64,000 bases of DNA from Cheiracanthium punctorium (taxonomy: Eukaryota; Arthropoda; Arachnida; Araneae; Cheiracanthiidae): assembly GCA_038373885.1 (NCBI GenBank), contig JAWZYV010019552.1, positions 1,202,001-1,266,000 on the forward strand, in the 5' to 3' direction. Of the stretch, positions 53,278 through 64,000 are shown piece by piece (position 1 is the first letter of the stretch; the number at the start of each line of letters is the position of its first letter). The notes beneath the pieces were generated by a model. It did no database searches. It saw nothing but the letters and a program-made list of their open reading frames with translations, and was not told where the DNA came from. Made by a program: the position numbers and the translations under genes.

Positions 53278-54977
53278 AGGTGTGATGTAGTGATAATGAC
53301 GTAGGTGAAACAGCTCTATGGCCAAGCGGTTTGAGTTTTAAAAAATGAGCGTTTAAGAACACCTAAACTGAAACTACTTCTGGTGGAGCGTTTACGAATA
53401 CACCCTTCGATTCCAATGTGCTCAGGGAAGAGGGGGGGGGGGAGGCCTTACCCCACGTCCCCGAATACACCACTGAAATGTCACTGGCGTCATAACGTGT
53501 GAGTCGTAAAAAACCTTTTTTAAAAAAAACCTTGACGTATATCACCTGTTCTGGCTAATCGAGATAACGCAAGCACTAATTGCAGATCTAACGTGGACAT
53601 GTAGAAAGGTATGTCTTCGACGTACACCTGACTGATAGATAAAATGGCAAAATCTGTATTTTGAGATCCCCGTTATCTGCCCAGGTTTCAAATTCCGTCA
53701 GCTTTTCTCTGTTTTTTAATCTCCAGAACATAAACAATGACTGGGTTAAAAAAAATATAACTATTGCACAACTTGACGTTATTAGACGTTTGGTGGATAT
53801 GAGATCTCTTTCGAAGTGGGCATGCTAACTGCGTATTTGTTGTGGATGACGTAAGTTGGGAATAAAGTAGCTCTGGTCATTTTACAGTTAACAAAAATAG
53901 GGTTTTAACCCCTTCAGGAGCGAAAGTCTCAAGAATATGAAAATACATAGAAATGTTCGGCCTTTTTTTTTTTAAATGAATTTATATATTTTTGCTCTAG
54001 CTTAATATATCCGTACACCTCAGAAACGTAATTTTCGGTCAAAAAAATCGATTTTTCAATTTTGATGAAATAATAAAATTGGATCTTTCTAAAACCACTT
54101 GAATTTTTATTGTATCTCAAGTAGAAGCAGAGATAAAACAGCTTGAAAATGAGTAGCTATAAGCTAAATAAAAGTGTATATGAAAGTTGTTTATAGCGTT
54201 TTCTCAAAATGAAGTTTTTTGACGATTTATGGATCGCAAAACATCGTAGCTTAAAAACCAATCCATTGAATGGGATGAATTTTTTTTCGCATGTTGTTTA
54301 TATATTATTAAAGGGAATAGACTGCTCGTTAACATAAACTAATATAATATTTGAATTTATGACTGTTTGTATTTACAGTTCTTGTCTGCTTTCGCATTTC
54401 TTACCCTATTCATACAGATTTACTGTTCCAGCTTCTCGTGTTGCAGGACAAACTTCTTGATAATATAGTCTATTCCCTAGATTATATGATCATTAATCTT
54501 ATGCATTTTACAGATTTTGAATATGTAAGTAATTTTTCGAGTTACGGTGTCTTGCGGAAATGCAAAAATTTTGATATTTTTTTTTTGTCTTTTCCTGCCC
54601 CAATTTATTTTTCAGATATTTGATAACTTTGTTTCAAATGATTATCTCATTTTTTTCTTACATTTAATGATAAAATATAGTTTTAAGTGTAAATTTTTAA
54701 AATTAAAAAAAAAAAAGTCACTGCAAGTGTACGGATACCTTAAGACAAGAAAATTCCGGTAACAAGTGTTAGCCAAAGATCTAAATTTTGCGGCAAAATA
54801 AATTCATTATTTTCGAAATCAAAGTCGGAAAGCTAACTGCTGATTGCACAAGATATAAAACGAAATTTCTTGTGCTTATTTTTCGAATAATCATACAATG
54901 TTTCTTTTAAAATACAAATAAAATGAAACTTCATTGGCCAAATCTAATCTAGCAAGTATGCCTATTGTAAAACTACT
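53278..54977. other. Anonymous AT-rich DNA
   Basis: G-run near 53432. No multi-copy element found across 1.7 kb. CTGCAAGTGTACGGATACCT near 54720 and AATATATCCGTACACCTCAG near 54003 share the word CCGTACAC in inverse, perhaps a weak inverted pair. Short frames are AT-driven. Confidence 0.4.
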
Positions 54978-55163
54978 TACCGTGTTTACTCGAGTACAAG
55001 TCGCCTTCGCATAATAGTCGCACCCTCGTTTTGAAGCAGAAAAAAAATAGCTTAAGAGTTACTGTAATATGTAGTAAATTTTTCCCGCGTAATAGTCGCA
55101 CCTAGACTTTCGCCATGAAAAATTGGCAAAAAAAGTGCGACTATTGCGCGAGTAAACACGGTA
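54978..55163. mobile_element. TA-B MITE, best copy
   Basis: TACCGTGTTTACTCGAGTAC ... GCGAGTAAACACGGTA, 186 bp, perfect over the outer 13 bases. Internal TAATAGTCGCACC repeated on both sides. Defines the family. Confidence 0.88.
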
Positions 55164-57329
55164 TTCATTATCACCGGACAAAAATCGGAAAATTACCTAG
55201 GAATTTTTTATTTCTGTTGTCAAGACCTTAACTTAGTGTTTATTGACCGATTCCTTTAAAATTATTGAAACTTAAAATTAATTCAAAATTTTAGAAAATA
55301 ACACACATGAAAGAGGGTACTTAGCCAAGCCAAACGATGGTTTTTGGTGATACATAATGCCCACCCTTCTTCAGTTTCCAAAACGCTCCACCACCCTCAC
55401 AGTCAAAAAGGTTAGAATTTTCAGTTAACTTACCCTTCATCTACTCAATTAAAAATTGCCAAGAATATCAGCTTGACACTGTTCCTTTTCAATTGTTTGA
55501 GTAAGACAATGAAGGAGTCATTGTGACTAATGCCATATAAAAGAAAATTGAGAAAAATATTAATTAACATGAGCTATACCTCTGATAATTGTAGCACAAG
55601 CAATGAATAAACCTTTTTCAAAAGGACTATAGCACAAACAAAACTGAAGAATACTTTGACACACTTTTGGGAAATCTAATCCTTTACTCATAAAACCAAC
55701 GTCGGAAAATTCGCTTATTCTTATACTTTTTTTCGTTATCTGGATATGATGAGTAAATGAGATTGTTGAAAGAAATGGTTACAATAAATGAGTGAAATTA
55801 TATATATATATATATATACATTTATAATATTTCAAGGTAAAAAAATTAATGGGATTTTCAATTTTCGTACTCAAATCGTTACTTTGAATTTAAGCTGGTT
55901 TTTCCACAATACACGGCGTTCTCGGTACCTTTTCTTGGCACCGCCCAAGCCTCAATTTCGGTGTAGTCGGAATCAATTTTTGCTTTGTAAAAAGCGAATG
56001 AGAAAGTCATGGTTCTCGCCAACCGATCACGTGGTGAAGAAGCAGGCTGTCCATCAGCTAGGTTGGATTCTCACTTGCTTAGAGAAATCGAGCAATTCTG
56101 AATTCTGCACGACTGTCAATAACATATTATTTAGCCCCGGTTAGTGTCTCTTCCGTCTTGTGTATGCTGCTTGAAGAACGAGTATAACGATATATTTCAA
56201 TATAACGAGCTTCATAAATATTCTAATTTTACGAAATCAATATATATGTACTACTGTATTTCCAAGTACCGTCAGTATAGATGGAGGTATAAAGTTACAG
56301 TTAAGCAAAATTGCCTCTTCTCAACAACAGGCCTGATGCGAGCTTTCAGTATACGGCTTATCGAAATCGAATATTATTGTAATCGTCCCCTCACTTAACT
56401 TTTTTAAACCCGGAACTCAAAAGTTTCGAATGTCGACTACAAAAAAGACGAAACCTTCGAATCCACCTCAGCTGTTCCTCGACTCCCCGCACTGGAAAGT
56501 GCGTTTCAGTTGCGAATCACACACAATGACCTTAAAATTACGTTTCGAAACATGCTCAATAGAAAAGGGGGGAACCTGGAGAGTAACCGTTTCTTTCCTT
56601 TTACGAGCCTGGCTTCCTCGAACAAAAAAATAAAAAAAATAAAAATAGAATAGTCTGGAATCTCATCTGTACCTATACAGTAAGGTTGCGTGAACTATTA
56701 TTGTTATTATTAGTGCGTTATATTTAGCGTGTATTTTCCTTTTCATGAAGAAAAAAGTAGAATTTTTGTTTCAACAAATATAGGAATATTTATTTCTGTA
56801 GATAAGATATGTGTTTTTTTAACCAAAATGATTGAATTTTAATTTGTTCGGAAACAATCAACGATGCATTTTGTTGGTTTGTCTGACCGCAGCAAAGATT
56901 TTGTGTTATCAGAGGGAGAAAGTGGGTAGGCGGCATCTGGAATTTATCCAATGAAATGGTAATGAAATATCTTCAAGAAATTTTGCTAATTCCACCTTTT
57001 GGCCCCTAAACCTTACCCTTAGTATTGTTGACCCAGCTACTTGCCTGTTGAGACGTACAGATTTGTTGTTTATCAGAAGCCAACACAAAATGGACGACAG
57101 AACATTCGAGACTTATTCGAGTATCTGGCTGAATTGTTTTTTATCTGTTCAAACCACTAGTTTCTGTGCTTTTAGAATCAAATAGTTTCATTAAGAACTT
57201 CCCCCCCCCCAGCCTTCAAGAAAACTGGCGACCCCGACTGTAGCTTTACTCCAAAGATCCAACTCTCCAAGTACCACCATCCACTCCTTCACAGATCCAA
57301 GCAGATCGTATCCTCTAACTCCGTGCTTC
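55164..57329. other. Largest stretch without recognised repeats
   Basis: Over 2 kb with no family seen elsewhere in the window. It contains a (TA)n at 55800-55817, a 118-codon frame (55788-56144) and a 67-codon frame (56430-56633), both unrecognised. 55900-56130 and 56410-56620 have more even base use than the surroundings, and the first 118-codon stretch begins inside the (TA)n, so a spurious ORF is likely. An exon cannot be excluded. Confidence 0.35.
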
Positions 57330-57788
57330 TTAACCCTTTAACGCGCAGTGTTCCCGCTCTGGGAACACCCAACTCGGACGTTTGGACTGTTGCCAGTCAC
57401 GAAGAATAGATTGGATTTCTATCAAAGTAGTGGCGGGTGACAGAGCTCCACCAGAATCCTTTACTTTTGAGCACGTCCTTTCCCGTACAAAAAATGGTCA
57501 CGATTCTTTTTAACAGCACTGGCATCTGCCGAAAAATGGAAGCATGCGAGAACAGCCGGATAGATTGCACCAAGCTGAAAAAAAGGCCAGCCGTTGCCAT
57601 CGCGGGACTGAACGACCCGCAAGAGGGCGGACGATCGAAACGTTCATCGCGTGCCACAGATCTATAGAGACCCTTTTTTGACGGCAGCTGGCTGTGCCGC
57701 ACAGCCAGCTGCCCTTTTTTCAGCAAGGCACCCTTTAACGGCTGCCTTTTTTTCAGCATTGGTAAGGGGTTGCGCCTCAGAGGGTTAA
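57330..57788 (-). mobile_element. pB-A copy
   Basis: TTAACCCTTTAACGCGCAGT ... GCGCCTCAGAGGGTTAA, TTAA on both sides. The fold-back right arm is shortened: after CAGCTGGCTG/CAGCCAGCTG the sequence jumps to CCCTTTTTTCAGCA. Confidence 0.85.
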
Positions 57789-58500
57789 ACTTGCTGCTCC
57801 GATAGACGGCAGTATGTTCTCCGCGAAAAAACAAACAAACACGTGGTTGCTTTAGTCTCTAATTCACGCAAGATGCTAAACTTTCCAAGATTTTGAAACA
57901 TATCCACCAAGAGAAAAAAAAAAAATTGAGGTTCTAACTTAACGGGATAAGGCACCCTCTCGCCCTGCGGCTTCTGTTTCTCGTCCAAGCGCGACCGCTT
58001 GCTCCTCGATACGCCCTGCTTCGCAAAAAAGATGCACCCCCCCATCCAACGCCCTTTTGTGTTCCCTCAGACAATTTACTTTCGTTTTCGGGAACCCCCC
58101 CCCCCCCAAGCCCCCTTCACTCACTGCAAACCGTTAACCGCGCGTGTCTGAACCTCGTTATCTAACGGCTTAGAGACCCTATCTGCCAGCTGTATAAGAG
58201 AACCTTTTTTCTATATTAATGTCTGTTTCGTATTCTGCGCACCTGGTATCTGACATTCTGGTAAGGGAAGAGGGGGGGGAAGGCAAGGGTGTCCCCTCTT
58301 AGGGTGGGCGGAGTTGTAGTTTTTGATATTCGAACTGGAACACACACACTCTTGGACCTTATGGGTTACGGGCTTTTCTGCTATATGGGGGTGGTTCATC
58401 GTTTTGGGTTACAAATAGGTATAAATGGATGGGTAAGCGGTGTCCTCCAGTGAAAAGGATTGGCCCAAAGATATTGGTGAGGACTGGGTGGGGATATAAT
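57789..58500. other. Anonymous DNA with C/G-runs
   Basis: C-runs near 58027 and 58096-58107, G-run near 58271. No element ends could be paired. Minus-strand frames here are low-complexity. Confidence 0.4.
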
Positions 58501-59818
58501 TATGTGTTTTGTGTGTTGGGCAAAGCCCGATCAAGAGAACTGTGGGCCCTGGGCAGAAGAAAAAAAAAAATTGGGCCCCTTGAAATAACCTGCCCCTTGC
58601 AATAACCTGCGACAATGGACCATAATTATTTTTTTCTGCATTTATTTGCCAATTGCTGTAAAATTTTGTATATTGACATAGTTTTATTTGACTAGTAAAA
58701 ATACTAACTCAAAGTTAACTTCAGAGTTTAATTAATTAAGAAATTAATTAAAACATGCTAATTAATGATATTATCTAAAAATGCTCCATGCGCATCAATT
58801 TTTGTCTGTGACATTAGATTTTTTTCCTTAAGCTAACTTTATGTAGCTATAATAAAAGTTAGTGCGCAGATTTTTTTTTATAATCAAAACTTTAGTATTG
58901 AAGAAATTATTTTCGTACACATATATGATTTTCGGTAAAATTTCAACCAAAACAACACAAAAACATAAAAAAACTAAATTTAAAAAAAAATATTCAATAA
59001 AACTTGCACTAAGTTTCATTAATACATTTATGAAGCATCTTTTCACCAAATTTCAGTAAGATACAACAATACTGAATGCGCATGGAACATTTTTAGATAA
59101 TATCATTAATTAGCATGTTTTAATTAATTCCTTAATTAATTAAACTCTGAAGTTAACTTTGATTTAGTATTTTTACTAGTCAAATAACACTATGTCAATA
59201 TACAAAATTTTACAGCAATTGGCAAATAAATGCAGAAAAAAATAATTATGGTCCATTGTCGCCTTAAAAAAAAAAAATTATGATTTTTTTATGCTGAAAG
59301 TTTTAAGTATCTTACCCCTTCCGAACACAAAATTTTGTTTTAAGTAATCTGAAATAAACGAATATAGTGAAAGGATGTCAAAGAAACAGATAGTTAAACG
59401 TTACTTCGAAATGCTTATATCACAGTTGCTAACATGTATGGAATGCAAACACTTTTTGTAAACAGTCATTTTTGTAAATATTTTTTAAAATAACAAATAA
59501 TTCAAAAATTTTGCTCTTTTTTACTCTTTAATACTCTTTACAAAATGGGGTTAACCATTTTCCTTACCTATTGGTATGCTATATGGACTTCAGAGCATTT
59601 TGAAGAATTAAAACTTAATGTATACACAAACGTAAATTTGAATTATTTTAATTGTTCATAGTTTATAATTAAAAAAATCATTTAACTTTCGAAATTTTTT
59701 TTATCCTTTGTAATTTTTTTGTAAAACTATAAAATTGTAAGATGTAAGATTTTTGGGCCGTAAAATCTGTGGGCCCTGAGCAGTTGCCCCGCTTGCCCTG
59801 CCGGTAATATGGCTCTGG
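58501..59818. mobile_element. Composite element with long inverted repeat inside GGGCCC-type ends
   Basis: Inverted arms 58609-58798 and 59075-59262 (GCGACAATGGACCATAATTA and complement), ~95% matched, around a 276-bp loop. They are flanked by GTGGGCCCTGGGCAG (58542) and GTGGGCCCTGAGCAG (59770). The right edge, CCGGTAATATGGCTCTG, resembles a CAGAGCC... hAT terminus in inverse. The true ends are uncertain. Confidence 0.6.
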
Positions 59819-59827
59819 TGTTGGGGT

Positions 59828-60180
59828 TAGGGTTGCCAGGTCGCCAAACCCAATAGCCGGACAGACCAGCCAGTTTGGCCGGACATTTGGGTAAAAAGGC
59901 CGGGCAGCCTACACTATTGAGGATTTTGTCTCAGTATTAATAGGTACGACAAAAAAATTGTATGTAAAATAGAGCTTTTTGGATTATTACCATGAATCTT
60001 GTTCAATTCTAATGAAATGTAAACAACATCGAATGCCAAATCAGTTCAAGTACTTTATGACTCATCAGCCAAAGTCACCCGTAAAAAGCCTAACAAAAGC
60101 CAGAAAGCGTTCAGTTTGGCCGGACACGCAATCAAAAAGCCTAACTATGTCCGGCTCTATCCGGACGCCTGGCAACGCTA
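59828..60180. mobile_element. hAT8-E MITE (TAGGGTTGCCAGG)
   Basis: TAGGGTTGCCAGGTCGCC ... GGACGCCTGGCAACGCTA, 353 bp, flanked by GTTGGGGT (59820-59827) and GCTGGGGT (60181-60188). Several GGCCGGACA subterminal motifs. A stray GGCAACCCTAG end lies at 63390. Confidence 0.85.
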
Positions 60181-60327
60181 GCTGGGGTTGTGTAATATTC
60201 ACTTTCCTGTTTCAATCGCTTTATGTTCCTTCAGGAAAGCTGTTAGGTTAAAACGAATAAAAAACTTTTATTAATAATGCACACTGGCGCATCCACGCAG
60301 GGGGGCTATGGAGGCTCAACCGCCCCC

Positions 60328-60487
60328 TTAACCCTTTGAGGCGCAACCCTTTCCCAATGCTGGAAAAAAGGGCAGCCGTTACGACTTAACGACCAGCAAG
60401 ATGGCGGACGATCGAAACGTTCATCGCGTGCCACAGATCTAGAGGACCCTTTTTTGACGACAGCTGGCTGTGCCGGCACAGGGATCT
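60328..60487 (+). mobile_element. pB-A copy, 3'-truncated
   Basis: TTAACCCTTTGAGGCGCAAC through the left fold-back arm to the centre (CAGCTGGCTGTGCCGGCACA), then GGGATCT and stop. It is inserted in a G-run hAT end (CACTGGCGCATCCACGCAG, 60284). Confidence 0.8.
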
Positions 60488-60676
60488 TTGTTTCCAAAGA
60501 GTTTGTTCATCCAGGTAGACCAGTGAGGGTATAATGCTATTTTGTGGGGGGGGGGGGGGAGAGTTGGCTGATTTGTGTTCATTCCATGGAAGTAAAAGAT
60601 CTTTTACATTTTTTATTTAATTTCTTTTTCCTCGGGGGGGGGGGGATGGCTTTTAATTCGTCCTTGAGATAGATCA

Positions 60677-60956
60677 CACGTTTAAACCAAACGAGCGAAA
60701 TTCGATCAGTCGGAGCGATTTTTGGCCCAGTTTAGTCTCCTTTAGGAGCGTTTTTCGATCACAAGAGCGGAGCGAAATATAACAATGAGCGAGTAGGGGA
60801 TTTCTCAGAAAAAAGACGGAGCGAGGAGGGGAATTCTCAGAAAAAAAAGACTGACTACTTAAAAAGTACTTTTGATGAAATACCGGTAGGTTTCCATGGA
60901 AACGGATCGCTCCGCAATGTATCGGGTTTTTTTTCCGCTCTTTGGGTTTAAGCGTG
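60677..60956 (+). mobile_element. TA-A MITE copy
   Basis: CACGTTTAAACCAAACGAGC ... CTCTTTGGGTTTAAGCGTG, 280 bp. The TA flank is mutated (CA on both sides). Same interior as 52991. Confidence 0.85.
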
Positions 60957-61729
60957 CACTTAAAAAAAAAAAGAAGAAGAAAGAAAAGAAAAAAAGGGAA
61001 ACTCCCCTTGGAGAAATTCTGCGTACGCCACCGCTTTAAACTTTAACCATAACTTTTCTGAAGTTTGACTCTGAGCGGTTACGTAACGTCTAATCTCAAC
61101 TCTTTCTCTTTTCTCTCTTTACGGAAAAATAAAAGAATAAAATATTGACGCAGTTTTAATAGGCTATTACACACATGAAATCAAAGACTTTTTCCCCTCG
61201 TTTGTTTTATCTGTGTGCCTGATTTCTTAACAGTTCTTTTTTAAAGTTATCGGTGTAGCCTTTTGTTTTATTTTATTGTTTCCTTTTTTTTTTCCTATCG
61301 ACCGCTCCGAACTGGATTAAAAAAGTAATAAAATAAAATAAAATAAAATAAAGAGCGATAGTTTGTCCCAGACAGTATGGCGACGATTTTAAACTTTTTT
61401 CCGCTACTCTCCAAGTTCCGTTAATTTTTACTGCCGATTGTTTTAGGTGATTCCCCTCTATTCACTTGTTTATTTGTTTGGACGGCTGCACGTCTGGCGT
61501 ACGCAGACCCAGATTGCGGTTTTATCGCTCCGCACAATGTTGACGGAAAACGGCGGTTTCTCGGTGTACAATACAGATGTACCCTTTCGGCCGTGATTTT
61601 TGTGTAAAAGTATTAGAAGGACCGCGAAAAGTACTGGCGTTTTTTTTTTCGTGCGTTAAAGCTACGCTTTCCCGGACCCAGCTTACTCAGAAAAACAATT
61701 AAAACACGATTTAATTTTTACATTTTAAA
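60957..61729. other. Anonymous DNA
   Basis: Starts with an A/G-rich run (60961-61000). The AATTCTGCGTACGCCACCG near 61015 is like an inverted hAT end. An AAAAT microsatellite lies at 61330-61352. No gene seen. Confidence 0.4.
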
Positions 61730-62555
61730 TACGTCAAACCTCGATTTGACGAATTGATTGGGACCCACAAATCTGTTCGTTCAATCGGAGCAATTCGTTC
61801 AATCGAACAACCATTTTTGTAAAGAGTATGATATAAAAATATCAATGTAAAATACTCTTAGATATAGATAGATATGAGAAAAAGAATGATTATTGTTGAC
61901 TACGAGCTTAAAAATTCTGAGTTATACGTTAGGAGATCCACTTTAAAATTATCTGAATTCTTTAATGTTACTTGCTCTTAAAACTTGATACATAATACAT
62001 ACATATTTATCGGCACTTTGGAAATAAATCCTTGACAGTGCTTTGTTTTGACTTTCCAAAGTTTTTTTGTCGATATTTTCTAACTTCGTAAGAACAACAT
62101 CATCAACCTCGTGAGACAAAAAAAATTAAAGTGTTCCAGCTGCAAACTGCTTCTTTGGAATGTCATCTTTTTAAATTCCATTTCCGTTTCTTCTTCTTCG
62201 CAGCTTTCAGAATCTTCATTCTCTTTCTATTCACGATCGCAGGTACTGAGCTGTACAAAGCAAGACACGTATTCTGTAACATTTCCATTACTAGGAATAT
62301 CTCCCCATCCAAGCATTGGATCATCGTTATCCACGGCGTCATTGTAAATGACTGTCTCTGTATCGCTGTCTTCGTAAATTCAAAGTTTTAGTTTTATGGG
62401 CGAATTTTATTTTAGCGATTGTTGCTCGTCAATTCAATGCTAAAAATTCGTTAAAGCAGAGCATTTTAGCACCCTTTTTATCGGGAGCATAAAAAACATT
62501 CGTGAAATCGGGGGATTCGTTAAATCAGAGAACGTTAAATTGAGGTTCGACTGTA
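61730..62555 (-). mobile_element. Tigger/pogo-like transposon remnant
   Basis: Right end AATTGAGGTTCGACTG-TA (inverse TACAGTCGAACCTCAATT); left end TA-CGTCAAACCTCGATTTGACG; TA on both sides. 822 bp, so heavily deleted compared with autonomous Tigger elements (2-3 kb). Subterminal words GATTCGTTAAATC and AATTCGTTCAATCG are repeated. Confidence 0.75.
62005..62375 (-). pseudogene. Tigger-like transposase C-terminus
   Basis: Minus strand reads NDDPMLGWGDIPSNGNV, then after a stop SESCEEEETEMEF, and in a shifted frame SHEVDDVVLTKLENIDKK ... QNKALSRIYFQSADK. An acidic linker, a VDDxVLxxLExID block and a terminal Q-x(7)-F segment match the layout of the Tigger/jerky C-terminus (usually ending KQxxITDFF). 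Broken by a stop and a frameshift; no DDE core present. Confidence 0.5.
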
Positions 62556-62657
62556 GTTTTACTGAATAGTATATTTGACGTAATTATACGACTGCAACAT
62601 GCAGATATGATATAACATGCAGCATAGTTAACGAAAATTAAAACAATCGGGCGAACT

Positions 62658-62731
62658 CAGGCGCGTAGCCAGGAAAATTTTTCGGGGGGGGGGATATATC
62701 CCGATATCCCCCCCCCCTGGCTACGCCCCTG
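62658..62731. mobile_element. 74-bp hAT mini-element, perfect 8-bp TSD
   Basis: CAGGCGCGTAGCCAGG ... CCTGGCTACGCCCCTG with GGCGAACT at 62650-62657 and 62732-62739. Between the ends there is only a G-run, GATATATCCCGATATC and a C-run, so nearly the whole element is inverted repeat. Confidence 0.93.
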
Positions 62732-62739
62732 GGCGAACT

Positions 62740-64000
62740 AATGGAAAATTTACATTCATTATTACGAAGTCCTCTACGTATCTTGTTATAATCAGAACAA
62801 ACAGTACAATCCTTAGCAATTATATTAAATTAACTTTTTAATTCCTTTCACTAAAACAACCTTTTGACTTTGGCATGTAAGAAATAATGAAAACAACCTA
62901 TAAGCAGATATTATAATAAACCTTCATAAAAGAAACTCAAAATTTTAAATCACATCTACTAAGATTATGATAATTATTTATTTGGAAAAAAAACAAGCTA
63001 TATTAAACCACTTTGACTGAATTCATAATATTACGTACTTAGAAAATAAACTTAAAGTATACAATCACTTCTGCTAAAATCATAGTTATAAAAGAAACTG
63101 AATGTTTAAAATTTCTTCTAATTTATCAAATTATTAAATTACTTATTCTATTCAAAAAACGGGACACTGGGCATCTCGCACGCACCTTTTGCGGGATGTG
63201 TCGAAGGATGTATTTAAGGGGGGGGGGGGTGTCCAGTGGTCCGCCCCCCCCCCACCCACCCCATCCGAAATTTTGATTTAATGCTACTAAAATGATAATG
63301 ATATAGTCTTTTTGTGAAAATTTCTGCTTTTTTAACTATTTTTACCCCTCTCCAAAATGTTTTCCTGGATACGTGCCTGGACGGATGGCAACCCTAGTTA
63401 AAGATCTCTTTGAAAAGCAATAGACGCCATAAAACTGGATAGTTTTAAAAACAAACTAATGATGTTGAACACTCTAAAAACTCAATACTACTTCTTCACC
63501 AAGTGCATAGTGAAATTTCGCCGTAACGGTTACAGTTATAGTGAAATTTCATTAACCCTGACGTCATCACTGGCCCCCATTGTAAACAAATTACGGTCAC
63601 GAAATAAAATTATTTAGAATGTCTCGTGTTTTTTTACAACAAATTTAACGTCAATTACAACAATTTTAACATCACTTATTGCATAATGTGACATGAAAAT
63701 GAATCATAAAGAATTATTTTGTATTAAGAAAAGAATTTTAAATTTTTTCTTTAGCTTAAAATGTTTTCCAATATTTGCAGCATTCACCAGAATGTAATTT
63801 TATATAATTTTACTTGGTGAAAATGGAACTTAATATGAAAGCCAAATAATGACGCCACTGTCTTTTGGCTTTCTTTATGTAGGAGGATTTGGCATAATTC
63901 GAGGGACAAGAAGTTTTCGAAAAATGCATGTAAAATAATGGTCGAAGGCCGTCATTTCAAAACTGTTCGACCATCCATGGGACAAATACATTTTGCCCGC
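62740..64000. other. AT-rich DNA with hAT end fragments
   Basis: 63170-63400 holds G/C-runs and the inverse hAT ends CCTGGATACGTGCCTGG (63365) and GGCAACCCTAG (63390), without partners that could be fixed. 63490-63560 has paired AGTGAAATTTC words (63510, 63540). No gene seen to the window end. Confidence 0.4.

Noticed and set aside
55788..56144. 118-codon ORF
   Set aside because: Starts within a (TA)n microsatellite, contains no domain or clear splice context, and lies in AT-rich DNA.
57397..57834. 145-codon minus-strand ORF ending SSVTRHYFDRNPIYSS
   Set aside because: It lies in pB-A. The tail peptide recurs in other copies only because the DNA is repeated, other copies have frameshifts, and no transposase motif is present.

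Overview
This is eukaryotic genomic DNA, AT-rich and packed with repeats, with no gene that can be defended as functional. There are no operons, ribosome binding sites, CRISPR arrays, rRNA genes or long ORFs. The longest frames (118-152 codons) lie in satellite, transposon or anonymous DNA. The mix of repeats (nonautonomous hAT, Tc1/mariner, Tigger/pogo and piggyBac-type elements, a Helentron-associated-like family, a DUF4817-type transposase start, AGATGGCGCT motifs, many G homopolymers) suggests an arthropod, perhaps a chelicerate. That assignment is inference only; no diagnostic gene is present.

The layout is intergenic or intronic DNA built by successive transposon insertions, many nested. 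The most informative family (here HINE-A) has seven near-complete copies and two fragments. It has 11-bp subterminal inverted repeats (CTTTCCGAACA), a hairpin at one end, a (GT)n microsatellite and a 173-bp tandem core present 0 to 4 times. It inserts into A/T runs, and three insertions can be checked against uninterrupted relatives of the host repeat inside this same window. hAT-like elements are abundant. Eight-bp target duplications mark seven families or groups (TAGGGATGCACC, TAGGGATGGACG, TAGGGGTCGCAA, CAGKGGCGTAGCC, CAGTAGCGGATCC, TAGGGTTGCCAGG), and two families appear to make 5-bp duplications (CAGGGTTTCTACAGA, CAGGGATCGAT). Two families end in TTAA + CCC, as piggyBac-type elements do. 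Several palindromic MITEs have TA target sites.

Region by region. 0-3.2 kb: a large fold-back element, an unclassified repeat and a HINE-A copy. 3.2-13.8 kb: MITEs, decayed endonuclease coding sequence and G-rich hAT ends. 14.2-14.9 kb: an 8-unit satellite in which each unit carries TGAGTCA. 16.2-18.7 kb: a fold-back minisatellite element with a tRNA-like sequence, an endonuclease fragment and a long-TIR transposon with a transposase start. 20.9-27.9 kb: duplicated endonuclease fragments, HINE-A copies, hAT elements, a tRNA-type SINE and a triple palindrome. 29.5-34.7 kb: nested hAT, piggyBac-like and TA elements. 35.3-42.2 kb: hairpins, a Tc1 remnant and hAT copies. 43-53.3 kb: the densest nesting. 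53.3-57.3 kb: mostly anonymous AT-rich DNA. 57.3-62.7 kb: piggyBac-like, hAT and Tigger remnants.

Coding remnants are all from mobile elements: four fragments of an AP-endonuclease-like domain (VGDFNID motif), the N-terminus of a DUF4817-like transposase, and the C-termini of a Tc1-like and a Tigger/pogo-like transposase. All are broken by stops or frameshifts. Classification is from motifs, terminal repeats and target duplications read by eye; no database search was possible.
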